64,000 nt of DNA. Source: Gonatopus flavifemur. Its lineage: Eukaryota; Arthropoda; Insecta; Hymenoptera; Dryinidae. This document shows positions 1-10,893 of the stretch, in pieces. The stretch's first letter is position 1. Every line of letters begins with the position of its first letter. The position numbers were made by a program, and so were the translations under genes. The notes beneath the pieces were generated by a model. That model did not search any database. It was not told the origin of the DNA and saw only the letters and a list, made by a program, of their open reading frames with translations. The stretch is from NCBI GenBank assembly GCA_018340375.1, contig JAFFJZ010000004.1, positions 32,524,001-32,588,000 on the forward strand, in the 5' to 3' direction.

Positions 1-640
1 TGGTTGCTGCCACGCCACTAATATCACGTCATGTGCTGTGGTATTTTTCATAATGTTCGCTGTAAACATTCACGTCTTTCCGATCCGAAAAATTATAATA
101 CTTTTCAAAGCCTGATCAACTCCGTAATACGTAACGATCCAGAGTTTGATCAAGTCGAAAGAAGGTTAACACCAGGTCGAATGAGAAGTTTGAGAACAAG
201 ATCAAGTTGAGAACAGGGTGGAATCAGGGTGAAAAATGTAATCAAAGCTAAATCAAGTCTTCCTCCTTGAATCGGGATGCCTATAGTAGATACGTCGGTA
301 TCTCAAAATCATATAATTAAATGACTCGAGGGAGTAAGGTGGAGCGAGGAAGTGTATATAATATAATTGAGTATCATTTACTGGATACGTCCATCATAAT
401 AACTCGATTGTTTTCTGGAATGTTGATTAGGATGGGTCGGAAATAGTATATCGGTAAGGCAGGAAAGAACGCCATTACCAACGAATGTGAGTTTATCGCA
501 CGAGCGAAATGAGGGCGGGAATAAACGAGTTGTTATGGCGTAATTACCTCCCGAAAGTTAACGCAATTCACGTAAGACAACGCACGGGACATAAAAGTGG
601 ACAGAGACCGTTTATGAGATCAACGGAATGTTTACTTTCA
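1..640. other. No recognised feature
   Basis: AT-rich sequence without a convincing exon, repeat or RNA gene. The only open frame (509-718, + strand) is short and has no recognisable motif. It may be intron or intergenic sequence upstream of the CUB-domain gene. Confidence 0.4.
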
Positions 641-664
641 CAGCAGGATATTAAACTCATGCAT

Positions 665-3010
665 ATTCTCTCTCTCTCTAATTTGAATCATATGATGCTC
701 ATTTTCTGTCCCTCTTAGAATCTAGAAATAGAAGTTACTTATTTTCCCTCCGTAGGGAGAGAAACATACTTTCCTCCTGCTCTACATGCATGGAAAGCTC
801 TGTTGCCAACTAAAGGTTTTTGTTTTTTCCTAATCAATGGGAATACGCGATTGATCAATTCTGTTAGATCTACAGGTTTCCTGGCAACAGTGATGGGAAT
901 TGGCACTTTCTGCGCGAGTGCTATGAAAATTTCATTTTCATCAGTGATGTTTTCGAAACTATTGATTTGAGATCGAGAATTTTTTTTGGTTTTTAAGTAT
1001 TCTTTATTATTTGTTTTGACCTTCTTTTTATTGCCCAATATCATCACTGTTCTACGTTATTTCATGCGCTGAGAGAGTTATATTTCCTGTAACTTCAATC
1101 AAACTGTTTATAACAAAAACATGCATAGAGAAAATGAAATGTTGTAAAAATATTTGGATATTCGAATTCTGCGACCTAAAAAACGTAGACTGTGGTTGAA
1201 AAATTGAGCGAATACAATCTTTCCTACGGACCCTGGTATTCAGCCGGGAAACGACCCATAATTGTGATACATTTCCGTTGCGCGCTTATAAATAAATCGT
1301 TATATTTTGCAAACTGACCGTCCAATCGATCTGAAATTTTCCATGAAGTTAGTCCATACACTAGCGAACAACTTTGTCGCTGGAAGTTTTTTTGTAGCTC
1401 TTACTTCTTACACCACTTGTTTAATGCAAAGCATGAAAAACGCAATTTTCACTTTGAACTAAGAATTTGTTAATTTCTTATTAACTTTCAAAAACTTTCG
1501 TGACATCATTATGAGAAGATTATCTTCGGGGGAGTTTTACGAATCGAAATCCGCAAGATTTATTCCGATTCCTTAAAAAATGAATGAAATCGAACGAATT
1601 CAGTGTTGGAAGACACTGATTTTTGGTACGAAAAAATGTGCAGTTTTTATTTTTTTTTTCGAAAACTATACATCTTACGAAAAAATGGTGAGTAGACACT
1701 GGCGTTGATTTTTCGAGCCCTATCGCCCAGTATTTTTCAATTTTCAAAATTCCGACTTTTTTTCGACCCTCGACCTGACGGTTTGGACAATACTTCTACG
1801 GCTTTTCAAGCGCTAAGCGAGTTATTCTTTCTGGCACCCAATTGTTCATTATCACTGAGCTCACTACGGTCAAGATACTGTAAGTTCCTATGTGAAGTTT
1901 GAAATACGAGGAACATAAAAAAATCAACAACTGTCTTTTTATTTTATAAAATATATATATATATATACTGGGTGATTCAAAATTGCCGTACAATTTTCTG
2001 AGAGCAGATTCTTGATGAGGTTCTGAAAAGATTTTAGTCCGGAATATTCAGATCTGATCCTTAGATCCGCAGATGTGAGCATTTTTTAATTTTTTGAAAA
2101 ATCCAAATACTTCGGAAGTACCATCTTTCTGACTTTTGGAACCAACACCATTTTCTAAGTCATATCACGGGATATCCCTGAAAAGAAATAAATCTCATTC
2201 AGCTTCCTTCGTTGTGGAGTTATAGCGGTTTGAAATTTTCTGCATTCCAGCCAATCAGAATTCATCAACTTTGAATCGCTATAACTCCACAACGAAGAAA
2301 GCTAAATTGGATTCATTTCCTTCGAGGGATACCCCGTGATCTGACTTAGGGAATGGTGTTGGATTTAAAAGTCAGAAATATAGTACTTCTGAGGTATTTG
2401 GATTTTTCAAAGAATTGAAAAATGTTCATATCTCCGGATCTAAGGATCAGATCTGAATATTCTAGATCAAAATCTTTTCAGAATTTCATCAAGAATCTGC
2501 TCTCAGAAAAGTGTACGGCAATTTTGAATCATCCAGTATATATATATAATATACATTTCCGATGACAGGTTTTGATTTTTTTGTGTTCCCGATATCCCGA
2601 ACTTCACATACAAACTTATAGTATTTTTACCGTAGTTAGCGCAGTAATAATGAAGAACTGACAACGAACTTGTAGCGAAATATACCCATTTTCCAAACTG
2701 CAAGTGCGATGCGCGAACGGAATATATTTTATAATTTGGATTCCCTTTTCTGTATTTTCCTGAGCTCGACAAGGAGAAACATCTCTAGAGTATCGGGGAA
2801 GGAAACAAAAAATTGTTTGTCATAACACTCGCGCAGGAAGTGTCTCTTCGCGTGCCCGTAGAGCGAGAAGAAAGTACGTTTTCTCCCCTTAGGAGAGAAA
2901 GTGAGCAACTTTTATTCCTCAATTCTAAGGAGGACAGAATGATAAATGAATAATTGATCTTTCATTTGTGGTACAGGGCGAAGCATTATATAACACAAAT
3001 TCGAGAGAGA
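665..3010. repeat. Degenerate inverted-repeat element of about 2.3 kb
   Basis: The stretch 698-785 (tag: TTTTCCCTCCGTAGGGAGAG) is matched in reverse complement by 2865-2950 (CTCCCCTTAGGAGAG), and weaker similarity extends outwards to about 665 and 3010. A second shared block, CTGCGCGAGTG, lies at about 908 and, inverted, near 2830. This suggests an old transposon with diverged terminal inverted repeats. A minus-strand open frame of 102 codons (1047-739) lies just inside the left arm. It has no motif I recognise and may be a remnant of an element-encoded protein or chance. A younger foldback element (1967-2537) sits inside. Confidence 0.4.
1967..2537. mobile_element. Foldback MITE, 571 bp, TA-flanked
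   Basis: The first approximately 240 bases are repeated in reverse complement at the other end, so almost the whole element folds into one hairpin. The ends read ACTGGGTGATTCAAAATTGC and its complement, and lie inside (TA)n sequence, consistent with TA target choice. It has no coding capacity. Its termini resemble the GGGTGATTCAGAATTCCCGC end of the larger palindrome at 22197-23655, so the two probably belong to one superfamily mobilised in trans by a Tc1/mariner-like transposase. Confidence 0.75.
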
Positions 3011-3669
3011 ATACCCATACAGCACACGAGTTCCCGCGAAGAGTTCCCGTCATGCTGATCAATATATATTCATTATGAAGATTTTGAATCCAGAATTAAC
3101 TCTTAATGAACAACTTGATGTTCAGAAAGAACTCATATCGAGATTTCATTATGAATTGTGCGGGCATTCAATACGTTTTCATTTTTAATTCAAAATATTC
3201 ATAATGAATACAATTAATCAGCATAACGGGAATTATTCAAGGGATCTTTAGGAAGTCTTCATAAATTCAAATTGATCATATGCGCTGGCTGAGTATAGAT
3301 GAATTTGATATTCTGCTGTGAGAGTAAGTATTCCGTTGATCTCATACATAAATCATATATGAATCACAAGAAACATATGACTCCTATATAACCATATATG
3401 GCCCCTATATGATTCATATATGAGTCATTCATGAAGATTTGATCATGTATGATTCGGATATCCAGTCATATATGAAGTCTTTTCCCATATATGTTATGCT
3501 GCGTGAAGTTGTTCCATATATGATTTCCATCGCAATTCCATATATGATATTTAAATAGGTTGTGGTTGAAAAAATTCATGTATAATTTCGATTCCATATA
3601 TGAAACATTTTTTTTATTATTGGTGGAATATGATTAAAAGAGAATATCTAAACGCCTCTCCCCCACGGC

Positions 3670-4030
3670 CTATTCACTTTTTGTTTCAAAAGATTCTGAA
3701 TCAATTGGTCTATATCCTACAGAGATGAATTTTTGAAATCTTTTCATCAATTTGCTGTAGTACTTGGTTAATTTTGGAAGTACACTTTTTCAAAAACGTT
3801 CCTGTCAAGGACTATTCATTTTGCATTTCAGAAGATTTTGAATCGATTGGTCTATATCCCACGGAAACATATTTTTGAAAGTTTTTCATCAATTTGTTCC
3901 AGTACTTGGTAAATTTCAGAGGTGCACTTTTTAAAAAACGTTCCTCTCAAGTGCTATTCATTCTTCATTTCAGAAGATTCTGAATTGATCAGTCTATATT
4001 TCACGGAAACGAATTTCAAAAACTTTTATC
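3670..4030 (+). repeat. 142-bp tandem repeat, about 2.4 copies
   Basis: The phrase AGATTCTGAATCAATTGGTC recurs with small changes at 3691, 3833 and 3975, a spacing of 142 bp. The rest of each unit (aaaacttt/tcatcaattt, tacttggt, cactttttcaaaaacgttcct) also repeats. It is non-coding and moderately diverged. Confidence 0.75.
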
Positions 4031-4049
4031 ACGATGATAACAATAAATG

Positions 4050-4145
4050 GCACTTTGAGAGTGGTGTCGTCATCTCGGAGATTCGCTGATGTAATAGAAA
4101 CCTTGATTCTCACTCGCAGAACCCGGGTTCAATCCCCACTGGGGA
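4050..4145 (+). repeat. tRNA-derived SINE-like fragment
   Basis: GGGTTCAATCCCC at 4127-4139 matches the RNA polymerase III B-box/T-loop consensus (GGTTCRANNCC). It lies about 60 bases downstream of a weak A-box-like stretch. The T-stem does not pair fully and no complete cloverleaf can be drawn, so this is a degenerate tRNA-derived segment rather than a tRNA gene. Confidence 0.35.
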
Positions 4146-4454
4146 AACTTTCTAATAATCGACTTCGAAGCAGGTTTCCTTCCACTCGAAGTGATTCTGG
4201 CCAAGCTCATTCAAGATTTGTGGAAGCAAACTCTGGAGAAATTTTTTTTCGTGCTGTGTGGGTGTGTATGAAAATATCTTAATTTATATATAAATGTGTT
4301 TGAATTTATATATGGGAGGATATGTGAATTCATATATGATGTATATATGTATTATATAGGGAACATATATGGTTTAATAGGGGACATATATGGCTAAGAC
4401 CATGTATGATTCATATAGGGGTCATTTTTACTAGGTTGAATGGTCTCTGAAATT

Positions 4455-6045
4455 AAATAAATAAATAGTTTGGGAAAATCTTCAATTTCAGGTATTCAGG
4501 CTTTTATCTTCAGGAAAGATGTTGGGATGGAGTCACTATTGAGCGAGATTATTGCAAGTGGGCTCATTGAACATGAATAATTTCAGTAACTTGAAATGCA
4601 ATCATTATAAACAATTTTCATGAGAGAATCAATAATTGAAATACAGTGTGTTGTAAAAACGTATTTCTTCAACTTTTATCCCAAGGAATCATCACGAAAA
4701 ACGTTGTTCATTGAGGAAAAAATACAAAAGTTAACATTCAACATTTCTTATAAACGATTTTATCAACAAATTCTGAATTGAGAGATTTTTGGATGAGAAA
4801 GAAGTGTTGAGCATTTGTATTTATACAGAGTTACCATTAGGTCACAGTCTGTAATGAAATCTCAGCAAAATCCAGCAATAAGTGATTTTTATCAACAATT
4901 TCATAAACGAATTGTCAATTGATAAATTTTTGAATGGCAGACAAATTTTACTTGATCGTATTTACTGAGAATCATCATCAATAAGTCGTGAAGGGATTTT
5001 AGATGAAATTGATGTCCATGATTGTTATAAGTAATTTCATAAACAAATTCTGAACTGCAAAGAATTTGTGATAGGAACGTTTATTAGAAAATTCTCTTTG
5101 AAAAAATCTGTTAAAATCGGAACATTGTTTGGAAATCACTCGAAAGCCCTAAGTATTTCTGCGTTGAGAGCAAAACTGTAGGTGAAAATGAGCCCATGGA
5201 CAATGTCTCAATCATAGTAGTTATATTTCAACTATCACAACGATTTTCATGGCGACTTCAATGGAAAATATGGCTACTGTAAGTACAAAAATGTCCTTGG
5301 GCTCATTTTCGCCTAGAGTTTCTTTCTCAGTACAAAAATACTCACAGGTTTCTAGTAATTTCTAAACAATATTCCAATTTGGAAAGATGGATTGGAGAAA
5401 ACTTTCCAATATAGGTTTTCATCACATACTTTCTGAGTTCAGAATTTGTTTATGAAATTGTTTATAACAATCATGGATATCAATTTCATCTGAAATCCCT
5501 TCATAACTCATCCATGATGATTCTCAGTAAATACGACAAAGTAAAATTTGTCTTCCATTCAAAAATTCCTCAATTGACAACTTGTTCATACAATTGTTGA
5601 TAAGAATAATTATTTCTGCATGTTGCTAAAACTTCATTACAGACCGTAACTCTAATGATAACTCTGTATGAATACAAATGCAAAACACTCCTTCCTCATC
5701 AAAGAATCTCTCAATTGAGAACTTGTTGATAAAATGGTTCAAAACAAATATTGAATGTTAACTTTTGTCTTTGTTCCTCAACGAACAACGTTTCTCGTGA
5801 TGATTCCAAGGGATTAAAGTTAAAAAAATACGTTTTGGCAACACACATTATTACATTTGTTGATTCTCTCATGAAAATTGTGTATAAAATTGTTTATGAT
5901 TGAATTTTTAATTATTGAGACTATTCATGTTCAATGAGCATACTTGCAATCATCTCGCTCAACAGTGACTTCATCCCCATATTTCTCCGGATAGTAAAAG
6001 CCTGAATACCTGGAATTGAAGATTTTCCCAAACAATTTGTTTATT
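4455..6045. repeat. Large inverted repeat, arms about 700-750 bp
   Basis: Bases from about 4455 (tag GGGAAAATCTTCAATTTCAG) to about 5180 recur in reverse complement from about 5290 to 6045 (tag TGGAATTGAAGATTTTCCC). The spacer near 5190-5280 is short. The whole block is a diverged foldback structure without an open frame. The arms differ by scattered substitutions, which supports an old transposed element and argues against an assembly artefact. Confidence 0.8.
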
Positions 6046-6049
6046 CATT

Positions 6050-7180
6050 ATTATCATCACAATAAAAAAGAAAATTAAAAAATCAACGTCGACGTTTTTT
6101 TCAAAACTTCAATTCTGAGTTTTTAGAACAAAAAATTCATCCAAATCGGTTAAGAATTACGACCTGTGGAAAGCCGTGCACACTAAATTTCTGAGTTCGA
6201 CCACTATGCCTCGCTTCGCTCATGCGACAAACACACCCTTGTTAGTAACGGCGTCCTGTTCTCCCTTGATCATGGTTACCACCTGTTCGGGTTTGACCCG
6301 AAGACTCCGTGTTCTGTTCAGTTTCTTCGGTTTCCAGGTTTAACAACATTTTCTACGGGTTTCTCTTATGATTCAAATCTCTGAAGAAAGTTTTCCTCGC
6401 CCTTGCAAAATTTACTTGTTCTTTTCCCTATTTTTTTTTTCTCGAAACAAGGACAAGAATGTAGGAATTTTGCAAGATTGTGAAAGTGGACAGGGAAAAC
6501 TGTTCCACGGGATGTAACATACATAAACATTATAGTGTGACGATCCTGAAAGCCCTGAAACCGAAATTGCGACATTTTCGTCAAGTTGCGGAATGAGGCA
6601 TTTTCAGAAATTTCTCACTGTGCTCTTCACCCTACCTCTCCTTCCCCGCTTTTTTCTTGTTCTCTCACTCCCCGGGTCATGACTGCATTCGAGATGGCAA
6701 CCCTGCTCTTGATACGTAATATGCTATTTCCGATCCACCTTGATGTTGATTAAGACGTAATTCCCTAATGATGTCCATATTGAATTTATCTAATAGGAAA
6801 TATCTTCAAGGACATTAAAAAACACTTCAAATCACAATCGATTGAAAATACTAGATAACGTTATTATCTTGAAATTGCAAATGTATTTCTAAACCCCTTT
6901 GGAAGCGTAGTTTGCGACATTTCTACTCTCGCAAGCCTGGAACATTTCAAACGGCGTTTCGAACTGATTTCGATTGATAAATGTTTGACATTGCTCTGTG
7001 AAAGGATAATGATTTGTAATAAAGATGAAAGATCAATATGTTAGTTGAGACATTATTGTGCTCTATGGTGTTGTATGGGTTATGAATAAGTATTTATGCG
7101 TCTGCGTTTAGTTGTGTTTAGAACCGTATAAGAAAAATTATTTGAATTTTTTCATGGTATCTTCTCAATATTTCATTGAA
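6050..7180. other. No recognised gene
   Basis: Unique-looking AT-rich sequence. Short open frames (for example 6584-6366, minus) show no family motif. If the CUB-domain gene has more upstream exons inside the window they could lie here, but I could not identify one by its conserved cysteines. Confidence 0.35.
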
Positions 7181-7409
7181 TAAAATGTGATGCAACGTTT
7201 TCGGAACTTTCCAAATACTGCCAATGTCCTTCCATTGCAACATCCCGGATGAAATGTTTCAAAATAACATCTCTGAAATGTTTATGAAACATGAAGGATT
7301 CCTGCAACATTTCGAAAATATTATTCCGAAACACTACAATGATACAACATTTGCGGTCTTCAAAACGACTAAAATTCAAGTTGTGACTATTGGTTTCGAA
7401 GACAACTCG

Positions 7410-7580
7410 GAATTGGAGGTCGGGAGTGTAGACAAGCGTCTCAATGATTTTCGGTCAATGCTTGTCCGCCGAAATTGTAAGCCGAAAATCGAAGTAATTT
7501 CGTTAATTACATTGAAATGTGAACATGAGTATGATGGTTACTTTATTAAGAAGCTTGTCTACACTCCCGACCTCCAATTT
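7410..7580. repeat. Short inverted repeat upstream of CUB exon
   Basis: GGAGGTCGGGAGTGTAGACA (about 7415) returns in reverse complement as TGTCTACACTCCCGACCTCC (about 7556). The arms are about 27 bp around a 115-base spacer. It is probably a small MITE inside the intron preceding the 7704-7952 exon. Confidence 0.65.
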
Positions 7581-7703
7581 CAGTCGATTTCTAGATGAGG
7601 CAAATAAATGTTCCTGCTGCTGTTCTTATTCTCAATATGGATTTTGTATCTGAAAATAAGGAAAAATCAAAGCTCATTGAACAAAATTACACTCATTTCG
7701 CAG

Positions 7704-7952
7704 GTCAAGTTCTACCAGTTGCTGGGGCTCCAACGCCAACAAACCGAAATAACGCGTTTACTCTGACGGGTAATATTCAAAACAACCAAATTCCTTCGAT
7801 GACCGGTGCAGCTTGTCAAACGGATTGGTTATTGATACCATGCGCTACGAATTTTGGTAGAAATCCTAACATCAATGTCCCATGTGTAGATCGCCTTTGC
7901 GGAGGTACTTTTAATGCGGAAGGTCAAAACATTAATTCTACTTCCGTCATCA
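7704..7952 (+). CDS. CUB-domain-family secreted protein, penultimate exon
   Basis: This exon encodes a segment with AACQTDWLLIP, VPCVDRLCGGTFNAEG and a C-terminal VIS. That cysteine pattern and the VDR-x-CGG-x-F signature are typical of the large insect family of secreted proteins annotated as CUB-domain containing. It opens after an acceptor (TTTCGCAG, 7696-7703) and closes at a GTGAGT donor (7953-7958), one base into a serine codon. The last exon, 10 kb downstream, starts with the two missing bases (phase 1), restoring a serine and continuing in frame. The upstream exons with the signal peptide are not visible and presumably lie before the window. The product is likely extracellular; its ligand is unknown. 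Confidence 0.72.
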
Positions 7953-8149
7953 GTGAGTACCAGTTTTTGACTTCAATTTGTAGATTGTGGTCACAACGGA
8001 TGGGAGTTCAGTCAGTTTTTGATTGTACATCCCGGAACAAAAACCGTTCCAAGTTGAACAACAATTCATTTTGCGAGTTTCCCTGGTTAAAAGAATCCAT
8101 TGATTTTCCCCCAAATCTGATTGAATCTTGGACAACGTTCTAATTGAAT

Positions 8150-9309
8150 CTGATCCGGCGATTTTTCAATGAGATTTTCTCACATGAATAAATTCTTCAA
8201 ATGTGAATCTGATTGAATCTCGCAAAATTTTATTGAATCTCGGACAATGTTCTGCCCACCCTCATCAAATTTCATTTGTCAGATTCAATGGATTCTTTCA
8301 ACCAGGGTTGTCTGACATTTCAACCCTTAAACCGTGAGCGTTACTCCGCTAACGTTTGTTCACAAAAATTTGTTATGAACTTGTTTTTTCACCGATAGTT
8401 ATTGATTGGTCTCTGAAGAGGAAGGTTGAGAGAAATGTCATTCGTCATTAAGCATTTATGATCATATCTTCGCAGAAACAAAATTACTGTGACGACGAAC
8501 TAAGATTTTTTAGATTTTGGTGTGAGAACAATCACTGTAAAAGTATTTCTGCTAGAAATTCAGAAGATGTGACTGTTATTTGTTCTCACCACATTTTTCC
8601 GAATTCCCAGAATTTTGCTGAATTTCAAGAAACTTGACTGAATTTTCCGAAGACATTCCAAAATTCAGTTGGAGTTGCTTAGAACTCAGTGAAATTTTCC
8701 TGAAGAATCAAAAGAAGAATTAAATTAATTTTCAGAAGGAATATTTGTACAGCGATCTATTCGTTATTGCAGAACACTTCCCAATCACCACGTTCATCAC
8801 AGTGATATCGCAGTGACATAACAGTGATATAGTGATGTCACTGTTACGTCGCAATGACTCAGTGTGTTGCTTGGGTTGTAACCATAACAGCGATTTTGTA
8901 GCTGTTAAAGCAAAAAATGTCGACTTCTTCAACTCAATTTATTCACTACGCTATGTTATCTATAGAGACCGGATTATTCGCATGACCAATCATTTCCTCA
9001 TGGTTTGTTCTGTTTCTATTAGACTCAATCGGTTTTATTGATGGCTGGGGACAGGTTACATGAAAAAAAGTATGCACATTCAATTGGAACTAAATCGGTT
9101 CAATGAGAATGAAAAAAATTGCATACGAAAATATTGATTATGCATATAATCCGATTTCAAATTATATATAATACTGAAAATCTAGTTGCTCTAGCAAATA
9201 ATTCGCAGCTATGGCTACATAATTAGTGATTATGCTAGTGAAAATTCGCTATTCTGGCAACAAGTGAAACTGCGGAATCACTTTGGCTCTCGCACAAAAT
9301 TTTGTATAT
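8150..9309. other. Intronic sequence without genes
   Basis: No open frame with recognisable motifs. The stretch 8795-8860 contains interleaved copies of CAGTGATAT and TCACTG in both orientations and can fold on itself; it looks like a worn short inverted repeat. The rest is AT-rich and unremarkable. Confidence 0.4.
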
Positions 9310-10610
9310 GGGGCATTCTTTGTGAAATCGGTCCCCCCCTGCACATCTCAATTTTGAAGATAGAGATCTCGGAGACCAATCCACATTTTCGTTGAAGTGT
9401 CTACTTTTCATTGCCGTATGATGTTTTTTGAACATGGCGGCCATTTCGCCAATATGGCGGCTGAAACGAAAGGGAAACGTGTTGAGAGTAATCAAAACCA
9501 GTCCTAGAAATATGATACGTGGGTGTTGGATAGTTCTGTGGACTGGGGCATGTAATTCGAGCCTTCCGGATTAATTGCATGCGGTTGGAATACTGAAATT
9601 GCAAATGGCGGATCCAATATGGCGGCCGGGAATTCAAAATTGCTTCGAATTTTTTGAAACATGAGGGAAGGGGGTTTTTCGGGTCGATGATGACGAATCC
9701 GAACTCAGATTTCCGGAATTACGAATGGCGGATCCAATATAGCGGTCGGAAAAATTATAAATCTCTTGGATTTGTGCAAACATTGTCATACTGAGGTTTT
9801 TGGGATCGCGGAACAAGAATCCAAACCCAGATTTCCGGAATTGCAAATGGCGAATCCAATATGGCGGCCGGAAATTAAAATATTGCTTCGAATTTTCTGA
9901 AACATTGGAGAAGGGGATTTTTTGGGTCGCTGATGACGAATCCAAACTCAGATTTCCGGAATTACAAATAGCGGATCCAATATGGCGCTCGGAAGAATTA
10001 GAAATCGCTTAAATTTCTGGAAACATTGGCATACCGAAGTTTTTGGGGTCGCTGATCAAGAATCCGGACTCGAATTTCCGGAATAGCGAATGGCTAATCC
10101 AATATGGCGGTCGGAAGAATCATAAATCGCTCGAATTCATGGAAACATTGTCATACTGAGGTTTTTGGGGTCGTTGATCAAGAATCCGGACTCGAATTTC
10201 CGGAATAGCGGATGGCTAATCCAATATGGCGGTCGGAAGAATCATAAATCGCTCGAATTCGTGGAAACATTGTCATACTGAGGTTTTTGGGGTCGTTGAT
10301 CAAGAATCCGGACTTGGAATTCCGAAATAGCGAATGTGTAATCCAATATGGCGGTCGGAAGAATCATCAATCTCTTGAATTCCTGGAAACAATGTCATTC
10401 TGAGATTTTTGGGGTCGCTGATAGACATTCGAATCCGGATTCTCGGAATTATGAATGGAAAATTCGATATGACGGTCTGGATATGAGAAATCATCCGTCC
10501 TCTGACGTAAATCTTTGTTCCGAGAAAGTTCTGGTCGTTCATTATGAACATGAGGTCAGATTCCGGAAACCAGAACGAACGCACCACGTTCAATGATCCG
10601 CAAGCACTTT
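9310..10610. repeat. Left terminal array with YY1-like motifs
   Basis: Units of about 120-123 bp repeat here, each with the order: TTTCCGGAATT, GCGGATCCAATATGGCGG, a CGGAA-rich link, a GAATTT stretch, GAAACATTG, and GGGTCGCTGATCAAGAATC. AATATGGCGGC or a one-base variant occurs near 9451, 9616, 9737, 9857, 9977, 10101, 10224, 10345 and 10466. The array is mirrored at 16420-17471. The open frames it contains in all directions are repeat-derived and not genes. Confidence 0.85.
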
Positions 10611-10893
10611 TGATATGATGGAAACGAATATTATATTGATTCCAGGAATTATTTGGGGTCTGGTCACACAAATTCACAAACTTCCAATAGACTCCCTCCC
10701 AATGAAACTCCTTGCAAATCTTCCTCGAACCAAACCATGAATACTGCTGGTTTTTGACTTGTGAATTTGTGTATTCAGGCTCCAAGCTGTCGGCATTAGC
10801 ATAACCCGATGTGCACCACGAGGAGGTTGTGCGATCAGACTTCGCACATCGAGTGGCCCTGAAAAGGGCCATTGATTGTCATATGTCTCCCAA

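Larger units (their letters stand above)
3330..4440. repeat. CATATATG-rich repeat block (probable MITE)
   Basis: Both flanks (3340-3605 and 4285-4435) are studded with ATATATGA, CCATATATGG and CATGTATGATTCATAT motifs in both orientations. The middle holds a 142-bp tandem repeat and a tRNA-like B box (separate entries). The arrangement of a repeated subterminal motif on both sides of a non-coding core is typical of a non-autonomous DNA element, but I could not define exact ends or a target-site duplication. Confidence 0.45.

Noticed and set aside
739..1047. 102-codon minus-strand ORF as a gene
   Set aside because: It lies at the inner edge of an old inverted repeat and shows no family signature; mentioned only as a possible element remnant.
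4050..4145. Functional tRNA gene
   Set aside because: A good B box is present, but the T-stem mispairs and no acceptor stem or anticodon arm can be drawn.
9634..10012. Open frames of 70-103 codons with repeated WIRHLQF/PPYW peptides
   Set aside because: They follow the 120-bp DNA repeat on both strands, so the peptide repetition is secondary to the repeat array.
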